Of a DNA stretch of 64,000 nt, positions 53,631-62,198 are shown one piece after another. Origin of the DNA: Planctomycetota bacterium (lineage in GTDB: Bacteria; Planctomycetota; UBA1135; GCA-002748355); contig JACKHW010000003.1 in assembly GCA_020638795.1 (NCBI GenBank), forward strand, positions 495,649 through 559,648, written 5' to 3'. The notes under the pieces were generated by a model. The model was given only the letters and a program-made list of their open reading frames with translations, was not told the origin of the DNA and searched no databases. The translations under genes and the position numbers were made by a program. The stretch's first letter is position 1; every line of letters starts with the position of its first letter.

Positions 53631-54025
53631 CTGTGCAGGCTCCTTGAGCGCGGCGGATATGGGGCTCTTGCGACGGGGACGAATGCCGGACCACTACCAG
53701 CTCCAGGTCGGTAACTGGAAACAGGTTGGGTCACTCCCGCACAAGGAAGGGGCCCAATCCTAAGTGGCTTGCGTCGAACGCGTCAAGAAGACGGAAACAC
53801 CGGGGGAGATCCGCTCCGGACGCGTCCGCGAGTAGCCTACCCCACGAAGCGGAGATCGGTCGCGGGAAGTCGCGGGAAAGGGCCGAGTTCACACGCTGCG
53901 AGCAACAGTCACGCGACCGCGCGATCGCAGCGCCGCTTCGGCACCGCGGTGGGCATGCGGCCCGCGATCCACGGGATTCGCAATCTCCCCAGGGACACTG
54001 CTGCACTGCCGCTACACTGCCGCGG
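53631..54025. other. Divergent intergenic region without a supportable gene
   Basis: These 395 bases separate two divergent genes and should hold both promoters. Short direct repeats of CACTGC/CACTGCCG lie just before the regulator gene (about 53995-54022). I see no convincing -10/-35 pair, tRNA-like fold or reading frame. Confidence 0.5.
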
Positions 54026-55408
54026 ATGACCGCCGCTGCTGCTGCTGCCCCACGCATCCTCGTCGTCGAGGACGAGCGTGACATCCGGGAGAGTTTCTGC
54101 GCGATCCTCGAAGCCGAGGGCTTCCGCGTACAGGGCGCGAGGACGATCGCCGAGGCACGAGACACGCTCACGAAACTCGGTCCGAGCCTCTGCCTCCTCG
54201 ACGTCGGCTTGCCGGATGGCAACGGACTCGACCTGATCCCTTCGATGCTCTCCCTCGACCCGCCGCCGACGATCGTCGTCGTGACCGCGGAAACCAAAGT
54301 CGAGACCGCAGTGCAGGCGATGAAGGCCGGTGCTACCGATTACCTCGAAAAGCCGATCGGACTCGATCGTCTGTTGACGACCGCGCGGCTCTGTCTCGAG
54401 CGTCGCGCGTTGACGCTCGAGAACCGCGAATTACGCCACCAAGCCCTCGATCGTTGGCGCATCCTCGGTCATTCCGCCGCCATCACGTCGCTCCAGGACA
54501 AGCTCGACCGCATCGCCGACTCCGACATCCCGGTCCTGATCAGCGGCGAGAACGGGACCGGCAAAGAGCTGATCGCCAGGCAGCTCCACCTGCGATCGAA
54601 GCGCTATCGCGATCGTTTCGTCGCGACGAACTGTGCGGCGATTCCCGAGACCTTGATCGAGGCCGAATTCTTCGGCCATGCCAAGGGCGCGTTCACGGGC
54701 GCCGATCGGGCGCGCGACGGCTGGTTCGTCCAGGCCGGCAGCGGCACGGTCTTCCTCGACGAAATCGGGGAGATGCCCGCATCGCTCCAAGCACGTCTCC
54801 TGCGCGTCCTCCAAGAACACCGTGTGACCCCGCTCGGATCGGCCGACTCGCGCGAGCTCGACTGCCGGATCGTGACCGCGACCAACCGCGACCTCGCAGC
54901 GGCCATCGAGGACGGTAGCTTTCGCGAGGACCTCTACTACCGCATTCGCGGCGTCGAGCTCGTCGTGCCACCACTCCGCGATCGGGGGGATGACGTCGTC
55001 TTGCTCGCCGAACATTTCCTCGAGGAAGAACTCGCCGAGAAACCGCGCGATCTCACGTTCTCGGCGGCGGCGCGCTCGTGGCTCGTGTCGCAGCCGTGGC
55101 CAGGGAATGTGCGCCAACTGCGCAGCCTGATCCGTGCGGCGGCACTCTTGCTCGACGAGGGCGAGATCGACGTCGACGGCCTGGAATCGCTCGCGCGCCC
55201 TCAGCGTGGTGCCGCAGAGCCCACGAGCGACGATCGCGGATCGTTCTTCGCGATCGAGAACCTGCGCGAGTTCCGCAATGCAGTGGAGAAGGAGTATCTG
55301 AGGCGCAAACTCGAGGAAGAATCCTGGAACGTCTCAGCAACCGCGCGACGCATCGGGATTCGGAGGACGAACCTCCACGATCGTCTACGACTACACGGCC
55401 TCAAGTAG
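54026..55408 (+). CDS. NtrC-type sigma-54-dependent response regulator (460 aa)
   Basis: The receiver domain (about 9-122) has the acidic pair 'VVEDERD', phospho-acceptor D59 in 'CLLDVGLPDG', Thr in 'VVVTAET' and Lys in 'YLEKPI'. The AAA+ core has Walker A 'GENGTGKELIARQLH', the sigma-54 contact loop 'GAFTGAD', Walker B 'GTVFLDEIGEM' and 'WPGNVRQLRSLI'. A Fis-type helix-turn-helix closes it ('WNVSATARRIGIRRTNLHDR'). It should activate sigma-54 promoters after phosphorylation. No histidine kinase gene is next to it, so it is an orphan here. The ATG at 54026 gives the normal N-terminus. Confidence 0.94.
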   Translation: MTAAAAAAPRILVVEDERDIRESFCAILEAEGFRVQGARTIAEARDTLTKLGPSLCLLDVGLPDGNGLDLIPSMLSLDPPPTIVVVTAETKVETAVQAMKAGATDYLEKPIGLDRLLTTARLCLERRALTLENRELRHQALDRWRILGHSAAITSLQDKLDRIADSDIPVLISGENGTGKELIARQLHLRSKRYRDRFVATNCAAIPETLIEAEFFGHAKGAFTGADRARDGWFVQAGSGTVFLDEIGEMPASLQARLLRVLQEHRVTPLGSADSRELDCRIVTATNRDLAAAIEDGSFREDLYYRIRGVELVVPPLRDRGDDVVLLAEHFLEEELAEKPRDLTFSAAARSWLVSQPWPGNVRQLRSLIRAAALLLDEGEIDVDGLESLARPQRGAAEPTSDDRGSFFAIENLREFRNAVEKEYLRRKLEEESWNVSATARRIGIRRTNLHDRLRLHGLK

Positions 55409-55423
55409 GCCGGGTGCCTGAGT

Positions 55424-56446
55424 TCAGTTCTTCGCAGCGGAGCCGCTCGTCGCGACTTCGGGAAGCGTGATGTGGTCTCCGCCGCGCACGAGATCGCCAC
55501 GGATCTGAGGATTCAACGAGCGAATCTGCTCGATGTAGGCATTCGCGCGACGCGCACCGACGCGGGCGACCGCGATCGTCCACAGATTCTCCCCCTTCAT
55601 CACGACGTAGTCGGCAGAGCCGCGGGGAAGGTCCTTCGCGATGGGGCGACTCGCAGAGCGCGCCTTCTGGGCTCGCTCGAGCTCGCGCTTGTGGCGCTCT
55701 TCGGCCGGAAGCACGATCGCCTTCGGGATGATGATGTCCTCGCCTGCGCTCAGGTCGCGCGGATCGATCGCGAGCTTCTCGTTGACCTTGACGATGGCTT
55801 CGATCGCTGCCGCTCCGCCCACACAGTAGTCCGCCGCGATCTGCGACAGCGTGTCATCGCGTTGCACGCGGTAGACGTAGTAGTCACTGTAGACAGGATG
55901 GCTGGCAAATTCGCGATACGCGATCTTCGCACCTGCTGACGCGAGGGCACCCGACGCATCCGCGTTCGCGTTCGAACCGGCGGCGAGTTCGCGTTCCGAA
56001 GGAACGGTGCCGCCCGTTCCTCCCATTCCGGCCATCCCGGAACCTCGCCCGGTCCCGAGTTCCGGGTCTTCCGCCCGTGCGTCGCGTTGCGCCGAACTCT
56101 CGAGTCCCGGCGCACGGTTCTCACCACCGGACGATGCAGGCGACGCCCCGTGGCTCGCGGCGACTTGCGATTCGGCGTTGAGGTCGATCGGCTCGTATTC
56201 CTTGCTGCGCTCGCGGTCGCGATCGCGCATCGAATCGAAGATCGCATTCGACGACAGTCCCCGCCCCCCGTCTTCGGCCCGCTCGCGCATTGCGGTCGCT
56301 TGCGAGCCCGTCGGATCGACACCCGTGAGATCACTCGATGTACCGATTCCGCTCCCCACGTCCGGTGGAAGCGCAGCCATCACGCCGACGATCAGCAGGG
56401 CCACACCCAACACCGCAACGAGGAGGATCTTTTCGACCTTCTCCAT
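55424..56446 (-). CDS. Membrane-anchored protein with two LysM domains (about 340 aa)
   Basis: One N-terminal transmembrane helix ('ILLVAVLGVALLIVGVMAAL') is followed by a long disordered Ser/Gly/Ala-rich linker and two LysM domains. The first is 'YRVQRDDTLSQIAADYC' to 'LSAGEDIIIPK'; the second is 'YVVMKGENLWTIAVARVG' to 'LVRGGDHITLPE'. LysM binds N-acetylglucosamine-containing glycans such as peptidoglycan, so this may tether the envelope. I use the ATG at 56446 because GGAGGG lies 7 bases upstream. In-frame ATGs at 56461 and 56476 are nearly as good. Confidence 0.85.
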   Translation of the reverse strand: MEKVEKILLVAVLGVALLIVGVMAALPPDVGSGIGTSSDLTGVDPTGSQATAMRERAEDGGRGLSSNAIFDSMRDRDRERSKEYEPIDLNAESQVAASHGASPASSGGENRAPGLESSAQRDARAEDPELGTGRGSGMAGMGGTGGTVPSERELAAGSNANADASGALASAGAKIAYREFASHPVYSDYYVYRVQRDDTLSQIAADYCVGGAAAIEAIVKVNEKLAIDPRDLSAGEDIIIPKAIVLPAEERHKRELERAQKARSASRPIAKDLPRGSADYVVMKGENLWTIAVARVGARRANAYIEQIRSLNPQIRGDLVRGGDHITLPEVATSGSAAKN

Positions 56447-56476
56447 GTTCGAACCCTCCATGTTCGAATCTCCCAT
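56441..56476 (-). promoter_or_regulatory. Repeated start region of the LysM gene: three in-frame ATGs at 15-base spacing
   Basis: ATG codons end at 56476, 56461 and 56446, exactly 15 bases apart. A 13-base direct repeat (56441-56453 and 56456-56468 on the plus strand) places a GGGAG or GGAGGG ribosome-site-like sequence 7 bases before the second and third ATG. Translation could begin at either. Confidence 0.6.
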
Positions 56477-56741
56477 CGCTCGCTGCATTGAGCCTCGAGC
56501 GCCCTTGGTCACAACGTTCGGGCGCGCCGCGGCGGCCTCGAACCTCGCACGACCCTCCGCCCAGAGGATCATGCAAGTGCCATCCTATCGGGATTTGGCG
56601 CTGCGTCGAACCACGTTTTCCACAACGTCGCCGCACCTGCTGCGTCGACCGGTTGGCGGGCACCGATCGCGTTGCCCGCGAACGCGGCCGGGATCTTCAA
56701 TGCGACGCGACACGACCGTAGACTTCGAGTTTTCGCGCGCC

Positions 56742-56750
56742 GGAGGAGGT
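56742..56750 (+). promoter_or_regulatory. Strong Shine-Dalgarno sequence deciding a TTG start
   Basis: GGAGGAGGT at 56742-56750 lies just upstream of the TTG at 56754 and is the best ribosome site in the area. It favours TTG over the in-frame ATG at 56700 for the lipoprotein gene. Confidence 0.6.
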
Positions 56751-56753
56751 CAC

Positions 56754-57347
56754 TTGGCAGGACGGAAATCAGTCGAGAACATCGACGGGACTCGGCTCAC
56801 TCGGCTCCACGCGCGCAGCGCGGCGTGGCTCGCCGGTGTCGCCATCGTCAGCGTCATCTTCATGGGGGGCAGCTGTGCGAGCGGGGCGACCTTGAGTGAT
56901 CGCGTCCGTGAAGGGGAGGCCTGCCGCATCGACTATCACAATGCGCGCTCGAACGCGGACCTCAGCATCGTCAATGCGAGCTACGGAGACGAGGTGCAGC
57001 GGGACGGGACGATCTCGCGCGTCGAGGACGACGTCACCCGGATCTTGATCAGCGACTTCGAGAATCTCGGTTTCTTCACGCGAGCCTTGCCGACGCTACC
57101 AGCGAACGCGACGGACTGGATTGCCATTCGGACGCCACGCGCGATCTGGGTCGCGACCAAGCCCGCGGACGCGAACGGCCGCACGACCTGGGGGAACTTC
57201 GCGACGGGGTTCACGGCTGTTTGGAACACCGGTGAACGCTACGTCGGGGGTAAGGGCTACGGATCCGGGCGAGAACGCCTCGAAGCCGAACGGGAACGCC
57301 TCGAACGTCGAAACACGGTTCTCGATCGACTGCGGAGTTCGCGGTGA
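56754..57347 (+). CDS. Putative lipoprotein of unknown function (197 aa)
   Basis: The N-terminus after TTG 56754 has basic residues, then 'AAWLAGVAIVSVIFMGGSC', which resembles a lipoprotein signal with Cys as the lipidated residue. The soluble part of about 150 residues ('CRIDYHNARSNADLSIVNAS', 'ILISDFENLGFFTRALP', 'FTAVWNTGERYVGGKG') is not a family I recognise. A charged helical tail ends it. The stop overlaps the pyrG start (GTGA), so the genes are translationally coupled despite unrelated roles. An alternative start is ATG 56700. Confidence 0.75.
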   Translation: MAGRKSVENIDGTRLTRLHARSAAWLAGVAIVSVIFMGGSCASGATLSDRVREGEACRIDYHNARSNADLSIVNASYGDEVQRDGTISRVEDDVTRILISDFENLGFFTRALPTLPANATDWIAIRTPRAIWVATKPADANGRTTWGNFATGFTAVWNTGERYVGGKGYGSGRERLEAERERLERRNTVLDRLRSSR

Positions 57348-58990
57348 AGTACATCTTCGTCACCGGCGGTGTCGTCTCGTCTCTCGGCAAGGGACTGACG
57401 TCCGGGGCACTCGGCATGATCCTCGAGCGCATGGGACTCCGCGTCTCCATGCAAAAACTCGACCCGTACATCAACGTCGACCCCGGAACGATGTCGCCCT
57501 ATCAGCATGGCGAGGTCTACGTCACGGACGACGGCTCCGAAGCGGATCTCGATCTCGGACACTACGAGCGCTTCACGCACGCGAGGATCAGCGGCGACTC
57601 CAACTACACGACGGGCAAGATCTACAACGAAGTCATTCGCAAAGAACGTCGTGGGGACTATCTCGGCCGAACGGTGCAGGTGATTCCGCACATCACGGAC
57701 GAGATCAAACGTGCGATCCGTCGCGGAGCCTCGTCGGACGTCGATGTCGCGCTCTGTGAGATCGGAGGCACCGTCGGGGACATCGAATCGCTGCCGTTCC
57801 TCGAGGCGATTCGGCAGTTCTCCCTCGACGTCGGTCGCAAGAACTGCCTCTTCGTCCACCTCACGTTGTTGCCGTTCTTGCGTGCGAGTGGCGAACTCAA
57901 GACGAAGCCTTCCCAGCAGAGCGTCGGCAAGCTTCGCGAGATCGGCATCGTCCCGGACATTCTCATCTGTCGGACCGAACAGCCGATGACCAGCGAGATG
58001 CGCGACAAGCTCTCGATGTTCTGCAACGTCGAACGGCGTTCGGTCATCGAAGAGCGCGACGTCGACTTCTCCATCTACGAGGTCCCCGTCAATCTCGTCC
58101 GCGAGGGAATCGACGAACTCCTCGTCGAATTCCTCGGCCTGAAGCCTGGCACGCAGGCGGACTTCGAGACGTGGTACGGCCTGCTCGAAACCGTGCGGAA
58201 CCCGGACTTCGAAGTCGAGATCGGGCTCGTCGGGAAGTACATCCAGCTCGACGACGCGTACAAGAGCCATTACGAAGCCCTTGCCCACGCGGGCATCGCC
58301 CATCGCACGCGCGTGCGTGTGCGAAAGATCGGCGCCGACACTCTCGAAGTCGCGAGTGACGAACTGCGCGGAGTCGACGGGGTTCTCGTACCAGGTGGGT
58401 TCGGCGAGCGCGGGTTCGAGGGGAAGATCCGCGCCGTGCAGTGGGCGCGCGAAGGTCGTGTCCCGTACCTCGGTGTCTGCTACGGCATGCAGGCTGCAGT
58501 CGTCGACTACGCGCGACATGTCGCCGGACTACCGAACGCGACGACGACCGAGTTCGGCGCGGATGTCAGCGAACCTGTCATCTCGCTGATGGAAGAGCAG
58601 AAGCGCATCAAGGACCTCGGCGGAACGATGCGGCTCGGTGCATTCGCGTGCCGCCTCGATCCCGACTCTCGTAGCGCGCGCGCCTACGGAGCCAGCGAGA
58701 TCAGCGAGCGACATCGCCATCGCTACGAGTACAACAACGCGTATCGAGAACGGCTCGAGGGAGCCGGTCTACGCTCCGTCGGCATCAATCCCGACCTCGA
58801 CCTCGTCGAGGTCGTGGAACTCGACGACCATCCGTTCTTCGTCGGCGTTCAGTATCACCCCGAATTCAAGTCTCGCCCCCTCGAGCCGCATCCGCTCTTC
58901 CGCGACTTCATCGGCGCGGCTCTCGAAAGGCGTCAGCGGCGCGGAACGCCGGACGACCGGCGCGACGCATCCCGAGGAGACCTCACGTGA
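57344..58990 (+). CDS. pyrG: CTP synthase (548 aa)
   Basis: CTP synthase converts UTP to CTP with glutamine and ATP. The N-terminal amidoligase domain has 'KYIFVTGGVVSSLGKGLTSG', 'LDPYINVDPGTMSPYQHGEV' and 'CEIGGTVGDIESLPFLEAIR'. The C-terminal class I glutaminase domain has the nucleophile Cys in 'YLGVCYGMQ' (about residue 379) and the His-Glu pair in 'VGVQYHPEFKSRP'. The length is standard. The start is GTG at 57344, overlapping the upstream stop; the 'KYIFVTGG' N-terminus confirms it. Confidence 0.98.
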   Translation: MKYIFVTGGVVSSLGKGLTSGALGMILERMGLRVSMQKLDPYINVDPGTMSPYQHGEVYVTDDGSEADLDLGHYERFTHARISGDSNYTTGKIYNEVIRKERRGDYLGRTVQVIPHITDEIKRAIRRGASSDVDVALCEIGGTVGDIESLPFLEAIRQFSLDVGRKNCLFVHLTLLPFLRASGELKTKPSQQSVGKLREIGIVPDILICRTEQPMTSEMRDKLSMFCNVERRSVIEERDVDFSIYEVPVNLVREGIDELLVEFLGLKPGTQADFETWYGLLETVRNPDFEVEIGLVGKYIQLDDAYKSHYEALAHAGIAHRTRVRVRKIGADTLEVASDELRGVDGVLVPGGFGERGFEGKIRAVQWAREGRVPYLGVCYGMQAAVVDYARHVAGLPNATTTEFGADVSEPVISLMEEQKRIKDLGGTMRLGAFACRLDPDSRSARAYGASEISERHRHRYEYNNAYRERLEGAGLRSVGINPDLDLVEVVELDDHPFFVGVQYHPEFKSRPLEPHPLFRDFIGAALERRQRRGTPDDRRDASRGDLT

Positions 58991-59289
58991 CCGACGCTCC
59001 CCCTCCCGTCGACTTCCGCCTCTTGATGGCGAGCTTCTCGCATCAAGCCCTCGCCGCACTCGGCAAAGTCCCCCATCCCGTGTCGGGTGAGGTTCGTGTC
59101 GACCTGCCCTGGGCACGCTACTTCATCGACCTGCTCGGCATGCTCGAGACGAAGACCGCGGGCAACCTTTCGAACGAGGAGCAATCGGCACTCGACAGCA
59201 CGCTGTCGATGCTGCGGCTCAACTTCGTCGACATGCAACGTGGAGCGACAAGTTCCGAAGACGGCGCCGAAGGCGAAGCAGCCGACTGA
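58987..59289 (+). CDS. DUF1844 protein (100 aa)
   Basis: The short family pattern is clear: 'DFRLLMASFSHQALAALGKV', 'VDLPWARYFIDLLGMLETKT' and 'LSNEEQSALDSTLSMLRLNF'. The function of DUF1844 is unknown; members are small helical soluble proteins. The start is GTG at 58987 overlapping the pyrG stop (GTGA). An acidic tail ends the protein just before a strong terminator hairpin. Confidence 0.88.
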   Translation: MTDAPPPVDFRLLMASFSHQALAALGKVPHPVSGEVRVDLPWARYFIDLLGMLETKTAGNLSNEEQSALDSTLSMLRLNFVDMQRGATSSEDGAEGEAAD

Positions 59290-59319
59290 AGCGGCCGGAC
59301 CTTCGGTCGATTCCAAATA

Positions 59320-59357
59320 GACGGGCCCGCGGCGGAGCATTCCGCCGCGGGCCCGTC
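59320..59357. terminator. Strong bidirectional terminator hairpin
   Basis: A perfect 17-bp inverted repeat (59320-59336 with 59341-59357) encloses the 4-base loop GCAT. It lies between the ends of two converging genes, so it can serve both. No T-run follows, so termination may be of the hairpin-only type. Confidence 0.8.
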
Positions 59358-59405
59358 GCACAGGAGCCCGACACGGAGTCGGGTCCCGCGATCGTCACCT
59401 CAGGA

Positions 59406-60734
59406 TCACAGAACGTTGAGGAACGCCGTGTTCGTGAAGGTCAGCTTCGTCGGGTTCGTGCCGGCGGCCGGGTCGATGACGAGGCCTTGCATCGGGAACG
59501 ACTTGCCCTTGAGCGTCGGGTCGTTCGGGATCGCGATGCCGATCTGAGCGCGCTCGCTCGCGTCCGTGTGCGCCGCGGCGCCGAACGGAATGACGACGCC
59601 CGGGTTGATGCCGAGCTTGCCGCCGATACCAGGAATCGCGACGGCCGGGATGACCGTGTCGCTGAGGTAGACGACGGTGACGTTCGGGCCGGCGTTCGTG
59701 TCCTTGTTCGCCATGATCATGTTGCCGGTGCCGTTGACGGGCACGTCGGCGATCGCGAGCCAGGCGAGGCCGTGCTGCTTGATCGTGTCGTAGAACGGCG
59801 TGACCGTGGCTTCCGAGTCGGCGTAGAAGAGCGTGCCGAAGTGGCAGGCGCCGTTGTTCGTCCAGGCGGTGCCATCATAGTAGCGCTGCTGCTGGTGGCC
59901 CTTGCCCATCTGGATGTCGCCCTTGAAGAACTGGTCCGAGTCGCTCGCGTCGCGCTCGGAAATCATCAGGCCGCAGAGGTTGCCTGCCTGGTCGACGACG
60001 GGCGTCGGCGAGTGCACGCTGATGACGTTCGTGGCGCTCGAGAGCGTGACGTCGGCGACGATCTGAGCATTGCCCTTGATCGTGACCGAGGTCGGCCAGT
60101 TGGAGTCATCGAGGTCGTTCATCGCAATGCGCGTGCGACCGAGCTGCGTGACCGGATCGGTGTAGGACTCGACCCACAGGAGCTTGAGCGCGCCCTGGTA
60201 GATCGCGACCGCGGGGTCGACGTACGTGGAGGTGATGCCAGCGACCTTCACGGGTGCCGGGAAGGCTTGCGTGAAGTTCGCGCGCTTCGAGAAGTAGACG
60301 CCGTCCGAGTGGTCGACGACCGCGTACTGGCCGAGCGGGCCGCTGATCATCAGACCGAAGTTGCCGGCGGAGACGTCGTTCATCGCGTTGCCGTGCGTGT
60401 TCGGCGTGAACTTGTCCGTCGGGTAGTCGTACTCGCCCGCGAGAACGAAGTCGCCAGTCGTGGACTGACCCGTGTTGCCGTAGGCCTGATCGAGACCGTA
60501 GACGGTCATACCGACCATGGCCTTACCGGCGCCGAGGCCAGCGCGCGACGACATGCTGATCTGCGCGAGATACTTCGTCGTGGCGGTCGACAGGTAAATG
60601 TTCAAGTTTTCGAAGTTGGTACGCGCAAAGGTCGCGCTGTCGGCGTGCGCCTTGACTTCGCCGGGAGCTGCTTGCGCGGACAGTGCACCGGCCATGATGC
60701 CGACGCTGAGAAGCGAGAGCGTGGATGTACGCAT
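59406..60734 (-). CDS. Exported protein of unknown function with the shared C-terminal module (442 aa)
   Basis: The signal peptide is 'LLSVGIMAGALSAQAAPG'. The body is beta-rich with few cysteines ('GNLCGLMISERD', 'NNGACHFGTLFYAD') and repeated 'YADSEATV' or 'VYLSDTVIPAVAIPGIG' type strands that suggest a jellyroll or propeller. The end ('IGIAIPNDPTLKGKSFPMQ' to 'FTNTAFLNVL') matches the module shared by several exported proteins here. Codon choice is strongly biased to C/G-ending codons, which may indicate high expression. A 10-bp inverted repeat sits 45-75 bases upstream of its start. Confidence 0.78.
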   Translation of the reverse strand: MRTSTLSLLSVGIMAGALSAQAAPGEVKAHADSATFARTNFENLNIYLSTATTKYLAQISMSSRAGLGAGKAMVGMTVYGLDQAYGNTGQSTTGDFVLAGEYDYPTDKFTPNTHGNAMNDVSAGNFGLMISGPLGQYAVVDHSDGVYFSKRANFTQAFPAPVKVAGITSTYVDPAVAIYQGALKLLWVESYTDPVTQLGRTRIAMNDLDDSNWPTSVTIKGNAQIVADVTLSSATNVISVHSPTPVVDQAGNLCGLMISERDASDSDQFFKGDIQMGKGHQQQRYYDGTAWTNNGACHFGTLFYADSEATVTPFYDTIKQHGLAWLAIADVPVNGTGNMIMANKDTNAGPNVTVVYLSDTVIPAVAIPGIGGKLGINPGVVIPFGAAAHTDASERAQIGIAIPNDPTLKGKSFPMQGLVIDPAAGTNPTKLTFTNTAFLNVL

Positions 60735-60778
60735 TCTGGTCTTCCTGGATTGCTGGGGACGATGGAGAGAGCCAGCGC

Positions 60779-60808
60779 ATCGTCATCCACGAATATGAGG
60801 ATGACGAT
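60779..60808 (-). promoter_or_regulatory. Inverted repeat upstream of the 59406 exported-protein gene
   Basis: ATCGTCATCC at 60779-60788 is the exact reverse complement of GGATGACGAT at 60799-60808, with a 10-base loop. It lies 45 bases upstream of the start codon. It could be a leader hairpin that protects the mRNA or an operator; the sequence alone does not decide. Confidence 0.5.
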
Positions 60809-60957
60809 CACCGGTTCGGAGGAAGCGATTCACACGGTGGAACCGCGGACCAAGGTTAGTATCGCCCGAAGTCCACGAAAAGCGCAAGACGCAGCGAGGC
60901 GATCGGTCGCACCCGGACTTTTCCGACCGATGGACCGCAAGCGGCCGTACGACCGGG

Positions 60958-62121
60958 CTATTCGAAGGCCTGAAGCCCCGTAATGTGTCCGCCGAGGATC
61001 AGCGTGTGGATGTCGTGGGTCCCCTCGTAGGTCGACACCGACTCGAGATTGGTCATGTGACGCCCGACGTGATACTCGTCCGTGATGCCGCTGGCACCGA
61101 GAATGTCGCGCCCGAGACGCGCACACTCGAGCGCCATCCAGATGTTGTTGCGCTTGGCGAGGCTGACTTGCGCGAAATGCATCGCGCCTTGATCCTTCAG
61201 TCGACCGAGTCGCAGGACGAGGAGCTGGCCCTTGGTGATCTCGTTGAGCATCCACACGAGCTTCTGCTGCACGAGCTGATAGCCGCCGATCGGCCGACTG
61301 AACTGCACGCGCGTCTTCGCATACTCGAGCGCCTCGTCGTAGACCGCCTGTGCGGCACCGACACCACCCCACGCGATGCCGTATCGCGCCTGGGTCAGAC
61401 ACGACAGGGGCCCCTTGAGCCCCGTCACGGTGCCGAGCAGCGCCGACTTCGGAATCCGACAGTCCTCGAAGATGAGCTCACTCGTCGTCGAGACGCGCAG
61501 CGAGAACTTGTTCTCGATGTCCCGAGTCGAGTAACCCGGTGTTCCCTTCTCGACGAGGAACCCGCGAACGTCGTCTCCGAGCTTCGCCCACACGACCGCG
61601 ATGTCGGCGACGGAGCCATTGGTGATCCAGCGCTTCGTGCCGTTGAGCACGTAGCTGTCGCCATCGTCGACGGCGCGCGTCGTCATGCCGCCGGGGTTCG
61701 AACCGAAGTCCGGCTCCGTGAGCCCGAAGCATCCGATGAGTTCGCCGCGCGCCATGCCGGGCAGCCAACGCTCCTTCTGCTCCTTCGAGCCGTACGCAGA
61801 GATCGGCCACATGCAGAGCGCTCCCTGCACCGAGACGAACGATCGCAGTCCACTGTCACCACGCTCGAGCTCTTGGAGCACGAGGCCATAGGCGACGCTG
61901 CTCAAGCCGGAACCGTACTCCGGGATCGTCGGCCCGAGGAGGCCGAGCTCGCCTAGCTCGGGCACGATCTCCATCGGGAACGAGCCCTCGCGGTAGTGCT
62001 TCGTGACGAGAGGCATGAAGCGATCCGAAACGAAGTCGCGGACCGAATCGCGCACCATGAGCTCTTCCTCGGAGAGCAAGGCGTCCATGCCGTAGAAATC
62101 CACACCCTTGTAGCGAGCCAT
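60958..62121 (-). CDS. Acyl-CoA dehydrogenase, glutaryl-CoA dehydrogenase-like (387 aa)
   Basis: This FAD enzyme shows 'GCFGLTEPDFGSNPGGMTTR', 'YVLNGTKRWITNGSVADI', 'QLVQQKLVWMLNEI' and, close to the end, 'VSTYEGTHDIHTLILGGHIT' with catalytic Glu at about residue 366. The 'YEGTHDIH' ending is the pattern of glutaryl-CoA dehydrogenase, which oxidises and decarboxylates glutaryl-CoA to crotonyl-CoA in lysine and tryptophan breakdown. The ATG at 62121 has AGGAGG about 9 bases upstream; an ATG at 62139 would be less well placed. It is a single gene, divergent from the EI24-like gene. Confidence 0.9.
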   Translation of the reverse strand: MARYKGVDFYGMDALLSEEELMVRDSVRDFVSDRFMPLVTKHYREGSFPMEIVPELGELGLLGPTIPEYGSGLSSVAYGLVLQELERGDSGLRSFVSVQGALCMWPISAYGSKEQKERWLPGMARGELIGCFGLTEPDFGSNPGGMTTRAVDDGDSYVLNGTKRWITNGSVADIAVVWAKLGDDVRGFLVEKGTPGYSTRDIENKFSLRVSTTSELIFEDCRIPKSALLGTVTGLKGPLSCLTQARYGIAWGGVGAAQAVYDEALEYAKTRVQFSRPIGGYQLVQQKLVWMLNEITKGQLLVLRLGRLKDQGAMHFAQVSLAKRNNIWMALECARLGRDILGASGITDEYHVGRHMTNLESVSTYEGTHDIHTLILGGHITGLQAFE

Positions 62122-62198
62122 CGGCCCAGCCTCCTGCATCGACCGTTCGCGGTCTCACGGAAGAATCCTGACGAGAAGCACGTAATCTGCTGCCCGTG

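Noticed and set aside
51321..53714. Plus-strand frame of nearly 800 codons opposite the HEAT protein gene
   Set aside because: It is an antisense shadow: Arg/Glu/Asp-rich without hydrophobic core or motif. The minus strand encodes a signal peptide and regular helical repeats.
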